A stretch of DNA of 64,000 nucleotides from positions 1 to 64,000 of the forward strand of contig NZ_KK211318.1 in the NCBI RefSeq assembly GCF_000621625.1, given 5' to 3'. Shown here piece by piece: positions 45,328 to 54,607 of the stretch. The stretch's first letter is position 1. Each line of letters opens with the position of its first letter. The position numbers were made by a program, and so were the translations under genes. This stretch comes from Crocinitomix catalasitica ATCC 23190 (GTDB lineage: Bacteria; Bacteroidota; Bacteroidia; Flavobacteriales_D; Crocinitomicaceae). Below the pieces are notes generated by a model. It did not search any database and was not told the DNA's origin. It saw nothing but the letters and a program-made list of their open reading frames with translations.

Positions 45328-45581
45328 GAAAGTATAAAATAAATAAAGATGGCGCGCCAAAAATACCTTCGAAAGAAGCGATAGAAAAGTACAAGGATTT
45401 AAACCATCTTCAGCATGAATACGATCGTTTGACTAAAAAATCAAAGGTGCCTTTATACAGGAATAAAAAAATGTTCCTTGTACTTTTATTGATTCTTTTA
45501 GTGGCTTATTTAGTCTCTCAAGCCACTTCTGAAAAGTCTATTGAAAATGAAGAAACAAATTCAGTAGAGGCTACTGAATAG
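45324..45581 (+). CDS. Single-pass membrane protein coupled to the sigma factor
   Basis: 85 residues. A charged cytoplasmic part (about 1-48) is followed by one membrane segment (FLVLLLILLVAYLVS) and an acidic tail. Start and sigma-factor stop overlap as ATGA, so the two are made in fixed ratio. The plan fits a small anti-sigma factor, but there is no zinc-binding His-Cys motif or other anti-sigma signature, so the role is only inferred. Its 3' end overlaps the convergent thioredoxin-like gene by 11 bases. Confidence 0.7.
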   Translation: MRKYKINKDGAPKIPSKEAIEKYKDLNHLQHEYDRLTKKSKVPLYRNKKMFLVLLLILLVAYLVSQATSEKSIENEETNSVEATE

Positions 45582-46146
45582 GTTTTAAAGCTAATAATTG
45601 AATGATTTCATTTTGAATGGAAACACCTTTATCTGCATTGTACAACTTTTGCAATTCAATACTGATATCTGCATAGGGTAATTCATTTGCACGCATCTCA
45701 AGATAGGCTGCTTGTATTGCTGCTGGTCTTGGTCCCCAATCAAAAATATCTTCTCCTTTTTCGTCTCTCACAATAAGTTTAGGAATTGATCTGCCACCGT
45801 TCGTTAAATATTTATCAATCAATGGTAAATTCTCATCTCTTAAAACAAAATTTAATTCAATATTATCGTTTAATTCTGCCAATTTTGAGATGAACCCTAT
45901 ACTATGTGCTGCATCACCACACCAAGCCTCTGTTATAACAGTCCAAGTTTGCTTCGTGTCGATGCTCCTAATCGCAGATATAGATTCTGGTAATAATTCA
46001 CCTTTTGCCAACCATCTATTTAAACGCTTACTGTTTAATTTAGTATAGTTGATCATATCAGGAGCATGATTTGTTCCTGTTGTTTTATCTTGCGCTAATA
46101 AATCTGAAATTAATGCTAAGTACTCGTTAATATTATAAGTTGTCAT
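45571..46146 (-). CDS. Thioredoxin-family protein with WCGD motif
   Basis: 191 residues, no signal peptide. An N-terminal helical part is followed by a thioredoxin fold with EAWCGDAAHS at the place of WCxxC, then RSIPKLIV with the cis-proline. Only one cysteine remains at the site, as in a branch widespread in Bacteroidota, so it cannot work as a dithiol oxidoreductase alone. Its role is unknown. Confidence 0.8.
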   Translation of the reverse strand: MTTYNINEYLALISDLLAQDKTTGTNHAPDMINYTKLNSKRLNRWLAKGELLPESISAIRSIDTKQTWTVITEAWCGDAAHSIGFISKLAELNDNIELNFVLRDENLPLIDKYLTNGGRSIPKLIVRDEKGEDIFDWGPRPAAIQAAYLEMRANELPYADISIELQKLYNADKGVSIQNEIIQLLALKPIQ

Positions 46147-46200
46147 GTCTTCCTTTTTTTTGTTCCTGTTTCGACGACAATAATCAATAATACTTACAAT

Positions 46201-46518
46201 TTAATTTACTTTAATTGATTTCACAATTGTATCTGAAATATCATCACTGTTCCAAACGACCAATTCCACATCGAAAAGTCCTCCACTTGCATAGTTAATA
46301 CTTGGATTTTCTTTCGAAGATTGTTTTGAGTTCCCGAAATCCCAGCGCCACTTTATGGCATGCGCGGATTGATTATAGAAATAAAGGGTGCAAGGAGCGT
46401 TACAATTATTGTTCTCAACATAAAAATCGGCATTCGCTAAAGGAGCTGGAATGTCTTTTTTACATGCCACAAATGTTATCACGAATAATGTGATAGATAT
46501 GCTGAAAACGAACTTCAT
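46201..46518 (-). CDS. PKD-domain lipoprotein
   Basis: 105 residues. Lipobox FVAC (Cys19), followed by KKDIP. The rest is one PKD domain: ADFYVENNN, CTLYFYNQS, WRWDFGNSKQSSKENPS and GLFDVELVVWN. The two cysteines near residues 39 and 43 may form a disulfide. Its start is three bases from the end of the S46 gene on the same strand, so they may be one unit. Confidence 0.8.
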   Translation of the reverse strand: MKFVFSISITLFVITFVACKKDIPAPLANADFYVENNNCNAPCTLYFYNQSAHAIKWRWDFGNSKQSSKENPSINYASGGLFDVELVVWNSDDISDTIVKSIKVN

Positions 46519-46521
46519 AAA

Positions 46522-48654
46522 TTATTTCACGAACTTCATTTCATCAATTAAATGACTTGCTTCGCCATATTTGTCAATTACCCATAATACATAACGAATG
46601 TCAACGACAATATTTCGACATCTTGATTCGTCAAACATAAAATCACTCATAGTACTTTCCCAACTTCTATCAAAGTTGATTCCTAATAGATTTCCTTCAG
46701 CATCAATAACCGGACTTCCAGAATTCCCACCAGTGGTATGGTTTGAAGCTGTAAAACAAATCCATAATTCATCATCTTGCGCATATTGTCCATAATCACC
46801 TTCATTGTACAATTGAATGAATCTATCAGGCAATTCAAAATCAGGATTACCTGTTGCGTGTTTTTGCATTATTCCGTCAATTGTGGTGTAATGTAAATAT
46901 TCCATTCCATCATAAGGTTGCGAACCGTCAACTTGCCCATAAGCAATTCTCAACGTTGAATTGGCATCCGCCCATATCTTTTTATCCGGAAACATTTCCA
47001 TGATACCTGCAACATATTTTTGCATTAATTCAGTCTCTTTATCTACAAATGAATTATAGCTCGCACTTGTCTTTTCAAAATAGTTGTTGTAGATTATTCT
47101 AGCATAAGCATAAGCCGGATCTTTTCCTAACTTCTTTGCTTTGCCTTTACTCATTTTAGATAAAATTGTTTTAACACTGGTCGAATCTAATAATTGAGAT
47201 TTATTGATAATGTCATTCAACATCCCATTCCAGTTTTCATTAAAACCATTTGGAAGAAGAGAAGCATCTACGGCGTCAGCATAAATAGGTGTTAATGCTT
47301 TAAAAATATCAACATCTATTTCTCTATTGTAGTTTTTAAAGAAACTTTTACGCTTTGATTCAAGACGATCTAGTTCTTCTTGCAATACACCTGCGCTGTC
47401 TAACTGCTCGTATGCATTAATTATTTTACTAAAATCTAAAACATATGTCAAGAATTCAGGTCCAACATAAAAATACTCAATAAACATTACTCTAGCGAAT
47501 TCGTATTTTTCATTTTCACTTTGTAGTTTGCTAAGTTCAGGGATTAAAGTATAATACTCTTTTTTCCATTCTGTTTTTTCAGCTGCTTTTGCAATAAACT
47601 CTTCTTCAAAAACCTTCTTCTTCTCTATTGCATCTAATTCTCTTAAACCGCCAATTTGACCGATCCATTTTTTCCATGCATTTGCAATTCTAGCTTGTTT
47701 AGAAGCGTATTGAATTCGAACTAAATCACTATTTCGCATAGCTGGTTTTAAAATATCAATTGTTTTTTGTCTCATCTCAATTCTAGCTGGACGTTCTTGT
47801 TCGACATAGAAGTCTAGTTTTTTTGCAGAATAATGTTGATCTGTTGATCCTGGGAAACCATAAACCATTGTGAAATCACCTTTGTTTACAGGTTTTAGAC
47901 TGATCGGTAATGAATGATCAGGATTGAAAGGAATATTTGCTTCGTCATATTTAGCAGACTTGTTGTCTTTATCTGCATATATTCTAAAAACAGAAAAATC
48001 ACCTGTATGACGCGGCCAAACCCAGTTGTCAGTATCTCCGCCGAATTTACCAATGGCTGATGGAGGCGTACCGACTAAACGAATATCATTATAATCTTCT
48101 GTTATAAGCATGTAATATTCATTTCCTTGGTTAAAAGGTTTGATTTTAGCCAACTTCCCATCTACAGAAGCTTCTACTTCCATTATTTTGATGTTCGCAA
48201 GGATTGCATTCGCAATATCCTTATCTGAAGCAGTAGTTGCAATTCCTGCATGTACTTTGTCCGTTACATCAATAATTCCTCTTACAAATGTTACACGTAA
48301 CCATGGACATGCTAATTCTTCGGAATTGTTTTTAGCCCAAAAGCCATTTTTTAAATAATCCTTTTCTACAGTAGAGTGGGATTGAATCGCACTAAATCCA
48401 CAATGGTGGTTTGTTAATAATAAACCCTTTTCTGAAACAATTTCAGCTGTACAGCCGCCGTTAAATTGAACAACAGCGTCTTTTAAACTAGTTGAATTGG
48501 TAGAGTAAATTTGTTCGGGTGTCAATTTTAATCCGTAAGTTACCATGTCCGAATGAAACATGTCAATTAAGGATGGTATCCACATTCCTTCAACAGCTTT
48601 TGAACTGGTGTTGATTCCGATAAATATTATTAATATTAGTGCTAATTTTCTCAT
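46522..48654 (-). CDS. S46 family dipeptidyl-peptidase, probably DPP11-type
   Basis: 710 residues with a signal peptide (about 1-20). The chymotrypsin-like triad includes the His of LLTNHHCGFSAI (His84) and Ser645 in TGGNSGSPV. DWVW...PRHTGDF corresponds to the region with the Asp. Residue Ser+18 is an Arg (Arg663, in GINFDRSW). In Porphyromonas gingivalis the same place is Arg673 in DPP11, giving preference for Asp/Glu at P1, and Gly in DPP7. The protein is therefore expected to release acidic dipeptides from oligopeptides in the periplasm. A -7 box lies 24 nt upstream. Confidence 0.92.
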   Translation of the reverse strand: MRKLALILIIFIGINTSSKAVEGMWIPSLIDMFHSDMVTYGLKLTPEQIYSTNSTSLKDAVVQFNGGCTAEIVSEKGLLLTNHHCGFSAIQSHSTVEKDYLKNGFWAKNNSEELACPWLRVTFVRGIIDVTDKVHAGIATTASDKDIANAILANIKIMEVEASVDGKLAKIKPFNQGNEYYMLITEDYNDIRLVGTPPSAIGKFGGDTDNWVWPRHTGDFSVFRIYADKDNKSAKYDEANIPFNPDHSLPISLKPVNKGDFTMVYGFPGSTDQHYSAKKLDFYVEQERPARIEMRQKTIDILKPAMRNSDLVRIQYASKQARIANAWKKWIGQIGGLRELDAIEKKKVFEEEFIAKAAEKTEWKKEYYTLIPELSKLQSENEKYEFARVMFIEYFYVGPEFLTYVLDFSKIINAYEQLDSAGVLQEELDRLESKRKSFFKNYNREIDVDIFKALTPIYADAVDASLLPNGFNENWNGMLNDIINKSQLLDSTSVKTILSKMSKGKAKKLGKDPAYAYARIIYNNYFEKTSASYNSFVDKETELMQKYVAGIMEMFPDKKIWADANSTLRIAYGQVDGSQPYDGMEYLHYTTIDGIMQKHATGNPDFELPDRFIQLYNEGDYGQYAQDDELWICFTASNHTTGGNSGSPVIDAEGNLLGINFDRSWESTMSDFMFDESRCRNIVVDIRYVLWVIDKYGEASHLIDEMKFVK

Positions 48655-48678
48655 TAAACTTGACTTTTTGATGTGTCA

Positions 48679-48686
48679 CAAAGATA
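48679..48686 (-). promoter_or_regulatory. Candidate -7 box TATCTTTG upstream of S46 gene
   Basis: Exact TAnnTTTG on the minus strand, 24 nt upstream of the S46 start; TTCG at 20-base spacing is a weak -33. Confidence 0.5.
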
Positions 48687-48771
48687 GTATTGTTTTAAGA
48701 TTTTTTCGAAGCAATACGGAATTTTAGGACGATTTTTAATGCTGAATTAAGATAAAGTAAGATTTTTAAGT

Positions 48772-49281
48772 ATGAATTTTGAAAAATACATTGTAAAAGC
48801 TAAAGATTCTAAATTCAGCCTATGGTTGTTAAATTTAGGATTGGGATATATGATTCCTTTTAATAAACCCCATCGCATTAAGGTAAAACAGTTATGGGAC
48901 AATAAAATTGAAACCATTATTCCTTATCGACGAAAAAACATGAATCACATTCGAGGTGTTCATGCTTGTGGAATGGCAACTGCGGCCGAGTTCAGTTCAG
49001 GTTTTTTAATTCTAACTAAAATAGGGAATGACAAGTATCGCTTAATTATGGAATCACTTGAAATGAAATATCATTATCAAGCAAAGACTGATATCATTGC
49101 GAGGTTTGAAATTGAAGAGGATTGGTTATTAGAGACCGTCGTAAAACCGCTTGAGAAAACAGATAAAATAATGGTGACTTGTCAGATTGAATTGTATGAT
49201 CTTAAGGATAACCACGTCGCTACAGGAAAAACCAATTGGCAAATTAAAGCTTGGGACAAAGTTAAAACGAAATTGTCTTAA
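48772..49281 (+). CDS. DUF4442 hotdog-fold protein
   Basis: 169 residues, no signal. The hotdog fold is suggested by PYRRKNMNHIRGVHACGMATAAEFSSGFL and TVVKPLEKTDKIMVTCQIELYDLKDNHVATGKTNWQI. DUF4442 is related to thioesterases of the PaaI type. Substrate unknown. The gene stands in the divergent gap with the S46 gene. Confidence 0.82.
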   Translation: MNFEKYIVKAKDSKFSLWLLNLGLGYMIPFNKPHRIKVKQLWDNKIETIIPYRRKNMNHIRGVHACGMATAAEFSSGFLILTKIGNDKYRLIMESLEMKYHYQAKTDIIARFEIEEDWLLETVVKPLEKTDKIMVTCQIELYDLKDNHVATGKTNWQIKAWDKVKTKLS

Positions 49282-49380
49282 GGTGCCAGCTTGGCACAAT
49301 CAATTGTTGATTTGTCATAGAAACTCAGAAAAAATGTATTTTGCACGCAATTTGTACGGAATTGGTCAAGAAACAACTAG

Positions 49381-50130
49381 ATGGAGATATTAAATTTTAT
49401 TTTTTTACTTGGAATTAATTTTTCAATTTTTGGGTTTATTTGGGGCGTAATTATTTTAGGTACTAAATTGTTACGTGGCCCAGTTAGAGAAAAACGTCAA
49501 ACGCAGGATTATATCATTCGTATTGTCAAGTACTTTTTATTGGTTTCTGTGACTGCCAATTTTGTTGTCGTAAATAAAGGTTCCGATTTAGATGGGAATG
49601 TTGCTGTTTCTCACATGGTAATAGGTACCATTGTATTGGCTTTATATTTATTAGGTAAATTACAAAATAGAGCAATGATGAGTCAATTGGCTCAGAATCC
49701 TATGTTGGCAAGATTTACCAATCAAATAGATCCGAAGGTGGAACGCTTTTTACTGTTAGGATCAGTGGTTTATTTTGTAATCTGTTTAATGGTGCCAGCA
49801 ATGGTTGATAACTTCATTGTGAATTGGTTTTCAGGAGCCATTTTAAGTATCTACAATGCTGTGATAATAGGGTGGATCTTTAAGATTATTGGATTTTTCT
49901 TCCTTGTTAATATTCTACTACGTGCCTCGAATGTTATTGGTAATATTTTGACAGGTCAGCCAATTAACAGTCGACCAAAGTCTAGGTTTGGAGGATTTCA
50001 ACAAGGTGGTGGAGCAGCATCAAATCCTTTTGAGCAATTCAGAGAACAGCAACAAAACGATGAAGGCTTTACAGATTACGAAGATGTAACTGAGGAAGAA
50101 GAAAAAGACAATACAAAAGGTTTAAACTAA
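49381..50130 (+). CDS. Polytopic membrane protein with Gly/Gln-rich tail, unknown
   Basis: 249 residues. About five or six membrane segments (first near 5-27, last near 160-185) are followed by a polar tail with RFGGFQQGGGAASNPFEQF and EEEEKDN. I do not recognise the family. The tail is probably cytoplasmic and disordered. Its 3' end overlaps that of the convergent rimO by nine bases. Confidence 0.68.
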   Translation: MEILNFIFLLGINFSIFGFIWGVIILGTKLLRGPVREKRQTQDYIIRIVKYFLLVSVTANFVVVNKGSDLDGNVAVSHMVIGTIVLALYLLGKLQNRAMMSQLAQNPMLARFTNQIDPKVERFLLLGSVVYFVICLMVPAMVDNFIVNWFSGAILSIYNAVIIGWIFKIIGFFFLVNILLRASNVIGNILTGQPINSRPKSRFGGFQQGGGAASNPFEQFREQQQNDEGFTDYEDVTEEEEKDNTKGLN

Positions 50131-51435
50131 ATCTCCAAAAAGATCGTAATGATCAGCTGAGTTTATTTTAACATTTGCAAAAGTTCCAATCAATAATTTA
50201 GGATCTGCAGGCGCAGGAATTAAAACTTCATTATCAACTTCAGGCGAATCAAATTCAGTTCGTCCAATTAAGAAGTCACCTTCGTGTTTATCAAATAAAA
50301 CCTTCAGTGTTTTTCCAATCTTCTCTTGATTTAATTCATGTGAAATTCCAGATTGTAATTCCATGATGATATCAGCACGTTCTTGTTTTACTTCTGCAGG
50401 AACATCATCTTCTAAAGCGAATGCTGATGTATTTTCTTCGTGAGAATAATTGAAGATACCTAGACGTTCGAATCTTGAACGCTCAACCCAATCATACATT
50501 TCTTGAAAATCTGCTTCTGTTTCACCTGGGAATCCAGAAATCAGAGTCGTTCTTAATGCGATTCCTGGAACTTTTTCTCTAATCGTATGGATTAAATCTT
50601 CGGTCTTCTCACGTGTAATTCCACGTTTCATTGCTTTAAGCATTTTAGAAGATCCGTGTTGCAATGGCATATCCAAATAATTACAAATATTTGAATGTTC
50701 ACGCATCACGTCTAGAACGTCCATAGGGAATCCTGAAGGGAATGCATAATGCAATTTCATCCATTCAATTCCGTCAACATCAGAAAGTTTCTCTAATAAT
50801 TCAGCCAATGCTCTTTTCTTATAGATATCTAATCCATAAAAAGTAAGATCCTGAGCAATTAACATTAATTCTTTTACGCCTTTATCTGCTAAGCTTTTTG
50901 CGTTGTTAACCAAAGTATCGATAGGAGTGGAGACGTGTTTTCCACGCATAAGTGGAATCGCACAGAAAGCACAAGGTCTGTCACAACCTTCAGCTATTTT
51001 AAAATAGGCATAATGACTTGGAGTCGTTAATAAACGTTCTCCTACTAATTCTTTTTTATAATCCGCTTTTAAAGTCTTTAATAGACGCGGCAATTCTCTA
51101 GTACCGAAATAACCATTAATTTCTGGAATATCCGTTTCTAATTCTTCTCTATATCTTTCCGATAAACAACCGGTAACATAAACTTTATCAACCAAGCCTT
51201 CTGCTTTAGCATTAGCGTAACGAATAATCGTTTCAATTGATTCTTGTTTAGCATTGTCTATAAAACCACAAGTATTGATAATTACAATTTCAGAATCATC
51301 TTGTTGCGCTTCATGTTCGACAGTAAACTTATTGGCTTTCAGTTGCGCCATCATTACTTCCGAATCAAAGATATTTTTGGAGCAACCTAGGGTTACAACA
51401 TTAACTTTGTTTTTTTTAAGTGTTTTTGTTTTCAT
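50122..51435 (-). CDS. rimO: Ribosomal protein uS12 methylthiotransferase RimO
   Basis: 437 residues. The N-terminal UPF0004 domain has LGCSKNIFDSE and NTCGFIDNAKQESI, supplying three Cys to the auxiliary 4Fe-4S cluster. The radical-SAM motif is CDRPCAFCAIP (Cx3Cx2C). A TRAM-like domain closes the chain. RimO rather than MiaB is indicated by GCSKN, ADFQEMY and KISNTPIP-like order. It methylthiolates an Asp of uS12. The gene starts 19 bases after ftsY, in the bL28-bL33-DUF4295-ftsY-rimO unit. Confidence 0.95.
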   Translation of the reverse strand: MKTKTLKKNKVNVVTLGCSKNIFDSEVMMAQLKANKFTVEHEAQQDDSEIVIINTCGFIDNAKQESIETIIRYANAKAEGLVDKVYVTGCLSERYREELETDIPEINGYFGTRELPRLLKTLKADYKKELVGERLLTTPSHYAYFKIAEGCDRPCAFCAIPLMRGKHVSTPIDTLVNNAKSLADKGVKELMLIAQDLTFYGLDIYKKRALAELLEKLSDVDGIEWMKLHYAFPSGFPMDVLDVMREHSNICNYLDMPLQHGSSKMLKAMKRGITREKTEDLIHTIREKVPGIALRTTLISGFPGETEADFQEMYDWVERSRFERLGIFNYSHEENTSAFALEDDVPAEVKQERADIIMELQSGISHELNQEKIGKTLKVLFDKHEGDFLIGRTEFDSPEVDNEVLIPAPADPKLLIGTFANVKINSADHYDLFGDLV

Positions 51436-51454
51436 GAAATAATTTTGGCATTGA

Positions 51455-52408
51455 TTAGCTAAAAAGCGAATCTACAAACTGTGCTTTATTGAAAATCTGT
51501 AAATCTTCAATTCCTTCTCCAACACCGATGTATTTAACAGGGATTTTCATTTGGTCAGAAATACCAATTACAACGCCACCTTTTGCTGTGCCATCCAATT
51601 TTGTTATGGCCAATGCATTAATTTCTGTTGCTAATGAAAATTGTTTCGCTTGTTCGTAAGCATTTTGACCAGTAGATCCATCTAAAACCAACAAGATTTC
51701 ATGGGGGGCACCTGGAATGACTTTGCTCATTACATTTTTAATCTTCGACAGCTCGTTCATCAGATTAACTTTATTGTGTAATCTTCCGGCTGTATCGATA
51801 ATTGCAATATCTGCTCCTTGAGCTTTGGCTGATTGTAAAGTGTCAAAAGCAACAGAGGCAGGGTCAGCACCCATTCCTTGTTGAATAATTGGAACGCCTA
51901 CACGTTCAGACCAAATGATTAATTGATCGACAGCCGCAGCACGAAAAGTATCCGCAGCACCAAGAATTACACTTTTATTGTTCTTTTTAAATTGGTGAGA
52001 TAATTTACCAATTGTTGTCGTTTTACCAACACCGTTTACACCAACAACCATAATTACATATGGTGATTCTGAAATATTTGGCACGTCAAAATTGACTAGA
52101 TCTGTTGTATTGTTCTCTTCGAGGAGTTTACCAATTTCTTGTTTAAGAACATTGTTAAGCTCGTCCGTATTTACATACTTATCACGGGCAATTCGCTCTT
52201 CAATTCTTTCAATGATTTTTAAAGTCGTTTCAACACCAACATCTGACGTGATTAAAACTTCTTCAAGTTCATCTAGAACGTCGGCATCAACTTTAGATTT
52301 ACCGACAACCGTTCTTGTTAATTTAGATAAAAAGCTCGACTTAGTCTTTTCTAAACCTTTGTCTAGACTCTCCTTTTTGTCTTTTGAAAAAAAATTGAAA
52401 ATTCCCAT
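51455..52408 (-). CDS. ftsY: Signal recognition particle receptor FtsY
   Basis: 317 residues from MGIFNFFSKDKK; a reading from 52423 would add five residues. The NG domain has GVNGVGKTTTIGKL, DTFRAAAVDQL, DTAGRLHNK and TKLDGTAKGG. The acidic A-domain is short, as in many Bacteroidota. It binds SRP with GTP at the membrane and leads nascent membrane proteins to the translocon, where YidC also acts. Confidence 0.97.
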   Translation of the reverse strand: MGIFNFFSKDKKESLDKGLEKTKSSFLSKLTRTVVGKSKVDADVLDELEEVLITSDVGVETTLKIIERIEERIARDKYVNTDELNNVLKQEIGKLLEENNTTDLVNFDVPNISESPYVIMVVGVNGVGKTTTIGKLSHQFKKNNKSVILGAADTFRAAAVDQLIIWSERVGVPIIQQGMGADPASVAFDTLQSAKAQGADIAIIDTAGRLHNKVNLMNELSKIKNVMSKVIPGAPHEILLVLDGSTGQNAYEQAKQFSLATEINALAITKLDGTAKGGVVIGISDQMKIPVKYIGVGEGIEDLQIFNKAQFVDSLFS

Positions 52409-52478
52409 TGCTAAATATAACAAAAGCTTCTCCCAAATATATTGAAAGAAGCTATAATATGATTAATAAATCAATTGA

Positions 52479-52634
52479 TTAGTTGTTTTCGAACCAATCT
52501 TTAATGATGTCATTGTGTACAATCTCAGTTTTGAAAGAGTATGAACCAGTTTTTTCATTCTTTGCCATCTTGATACACTTTGTGTGCTCTTTACCGCCAC
52601 CTGTCTGTAAACTTGCTACTGTCTTTTTAGCCAT
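52479..52634 (-). CDS. DUF4295 protein, Bacteroidota-specific ribosomal protein (bL38-like)
   Basis: 51 residues, MAKKTVASLQTGGGKEHTK to the end IIKDWFENN. It is always found next to bL33, as here. From memory, a DUF4295 protein was seen in the Flavobacterium johnsoniae ribosome and named bL38. Its size is below common ORF length limits. It is 49 bases after rpmG and 70 bases before ftsY. Confidence 0.85.
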   Translation of the reverse strand: MAKKTVASLQTGGGKEHTKCIKMAKNEKTGSYSFKTEIVHNDIIKDWFENN

Positions 52635-52683
52635 GTCTTTATTTATTTAAAGAAAACGTTAGTTGAATAACGTTAAATTTGTT

Positions 52684-52872
52684 TTACTTAATTTCTTTGT
52701 GAACAGTCATTCTCTTCAAGATAGGATTAAATTTCTTAATCTCTAATCTGTCTGGAGTATTTTTTCTGTTCTTCATTGTTACATATCTAGATGTACCAGC
52801 CATTCCTGACTCTTTGTGTTCTGTACACTCTAAAATAACTTGGATTCTATTTCCTTTACTTTTCTTCGCCAT
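52684..52872 (-). CDS. rpmG: Large-subunit ribosomal protein bL33
   Basis: 62 residues, [13 protein letters not shown], then [19 protein letters not shown]. Only one Cys remains, so it is the zinc-free (C-) form, without the two CxxC pairs. It follows rpmB after 20 bases. Confidence 0.96.
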   Translation of the reverse strand: MAKKSKGNRIQVILECTEHKESGMAGTSRYVTMKNRKNTPDRLEIKKFNPILKRMTVHKEIK

Positions 52873-52892
52873 TGTGATGCTTTATAAAAAGG

Positions 52893-53129
52893 TTATTTTA
52901 AGAATCCTTGTTGCTTCGCTCTTTTAAGCGCTGCAGTGATTCCTATTTTATTGATTGTTCTCAAAGAAGATGTACTAATCTTTAAAGTGATATACTTATC
53001 TTCTTCGGGAATATAAAATTTCTTTGTGATAAGGTTAGGTAAGAACTTTCTACGTGTTCTTCTTTTTGAGTGAGAAACGTTGTTTCCGCTCATTACCTTT
53101 TTTCCTGTTAATTGACAAATTTTTGACAT
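52893..53129 (-). CDS. rpmB: Large-subunit ribosomal protein bL28
   Basis: 78 residues, [20 protein letters not shown] and [12 protein letters not shown], the usual opening and arm. It has one Cys, so no zinc ribbon. It leads the unit with bL33, DUF4295, ftsY and rimO. Confidence 0.96.
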   Translation of the reverse strand: MSKICQLTGKKVMSGNNVSHSKRRTRRKFLPNLITKKFYIPEEDKYITLKISTSSLRTINKIGITAALKRAKQQGFLK

Positions 53130-53283
53130 TTCCTATATTTTTTTCTGCTCTACTTCCAAAAATGGAGTGCAAAGTAACTAACTATTTTTTGCTTATACAA
53201 GTAAAAAAGCAAAAATATAAATTATTCTTAAAATTATTTGCAAACCCTATTGGTTTTGAGTTTGCAAAGATAGTGTTTTTATC

Positions 53284-54525
53284 TTATTCTTCTATATATA
53301 ACCCAAGTAAAATTAACCTTAAATAGTTGAGCGCTGCAGATGCCGTTAATTCTATATTTCTGGTTCTATTTTGGCTGAAATTAAATGATTTTGAGTAAAC
53401 ATTTTCAGGTGTGGCAATGGCCATCCACACTAATCCAACAGGTTTTTCCTTCGTTCCACCACTTGGACCAGAAATTCCAGATATACTAATTGCATAGTCA
53501 ACTCCAAGAATCTTTTTACCATTTATAGCCATTTCTCGAACAACTTCTTCCGAAACGGCGCCGTGTTTTTCTAAAGTTGTTTCTTTAACATTCACCAAAT
53601 TTGCTTTTAATCGATTGGAATATGTAATTAATGATCCCTCATAAAAAGTAGAAGCGCCAGAAATGTTGACAATTTTTTTAGACAATGCGCCTCCAGTGCA
53701 ACTTTCAATTGTGCCGAGTGTTTGCTTCTTTGAGACTAAATAATCACAAACTACCGACTCTAATGTCTCATTTTCTGTTCCAACTACATATTTAGGATGT
53801 TCCTTTTCCAACTTTTCTAAAGCGGAGTCTATAATTTCCTTCTGATCTAAACGACCTGTCAGTCTCAATTTTAATGTGCCTAAATTAGGTAAGTAAGAAA
53901 CTGTAATTTTTTCATTTCTTAAGCTTTCTTCCCAATCTTTTATCATCTCAGCTAAATAGGATTCTCCAATTCCAGCAATGATTCTTGTTTTATGATAGAA
54001 ATTCCCAATGCCAAATTCGGCCTGTATCATAGGAATATAAGTTTCTACGATTCCTTTCATTTCGTAAGGAACACCAGGCATTGAAAGAATGTATTGGTTG
54101 TTTTTTTTGAACAGCATACCACTAGCTGTTCCATTCATGTTTTCTATGATTTGTGCATTTTTAGGCAACATGGCTTGCTGCATATTTACTTCTAAAAATG
54201 GTTTCTTAGAGCGCGCAAATAAAAATTTAATTTTATTGAGAATCTCTGGGTACAGTATTAATTCATCATCAAAATATTCGGTAAGTACCTTCTTTGTGAT
54301 GTCGTCATTGGTAGGACCTAGACCTCCTGTAAGAAAAATGAAATCGTCATATTTTAATGCTTCCGTTAAAGCTTCTTGAATATGTTTTTCTGTATCTGAA
54401 ATACTTTTTATTTCCCTAATTTTTACCCCGATAAAATGAAGTTGTTTAGCTATAAAAGCCGAATTGGTATCAATTGTTTGTCCGACTAATATTTCGTCGC
54501 CAATTGTAATTATTGATGCAGTCAT
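53284..54525 (-). CDS. cinA: CinA / nicotinamide-nucleotide amidohydrolase-type protein
   Basis: 413 residues. The N-terminal molybdopterin-binding-like domain (about 1-170) opens with ASIITIGDEILVGQTIDTN and has TGGLGPTNDDITKK. The C-terminal domain (about 255-413) with GTIESCTGGALSKKI and GISGPSGGTKEKPVGLVW is the PncC NMN deamidase. The two together are CinA, linked to NAD recycling and, historically, competence. It stands upstream of the ribosomal-protein genes on the same strand, with a 154-base gap. Confidence 0.95.
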   Translation of the reverse strand: MTASIITIGDEILVGQTIDTNSAFIAKQLHFIGVKIREIKSISDTEKHIQEALTEALKYDDFIFLTGGLGPTNDDITKKVLTEYFDDELILYPEILNKIKFLFARSKKPFLEVNMQQAMLPKNAQIIENMNGTASGMLFKKNNQYILSMPGVPYEMKGIVETYIPMIQAEFGIGNFYHKTRIIAGIGESYLAEMIKDWEESLRNEKITVSYLPNLGTLKLRLTGRLDQKEIIDSALEKLEKEHPKYVVGTENETLESVVCDYLVSKKQTLGTIESCTGGALSKKIVNISGASTFYEGSLITYSNRLKANLVNVKETTLEKHGAVSEEVVREMAINGKKILGVDYAISISGISGPSGGTKEKPVGLVWMAIATPENVYSKSFNFSQNRTRNIELTASAALNYLRLILLGLYIEE

Positions 54526-54584
54526 CTTTTGTAATAAGTTATATCTTTACGCGCTGGTATTATTTTTGATTATAAAGATATAAA

Positions 54585-54592
54585 TAAGTTTG
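54585..54592 (+). promoter_or_regulatory. Candidate -7 box TAAGTTTG
   Basis: Exact TAnnTTTG, 15 nt upstream of the DUF4197 start at 54608. A TTTG lies 16 bases upstream (54565-54568), shorter than the usual 19-21. Confidence 0.5.
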
Positions 54593-54607
54593 ACCAAATT
54601 TTTTAAA

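Noticed and set aside
49286-49305. Palindrome GTGCCAGCTTGGCAC with TTGG as a sigma-54 promoter
   Set aside because: The TGGCAC...TTG spacing is one base too long and the final GC is missing.
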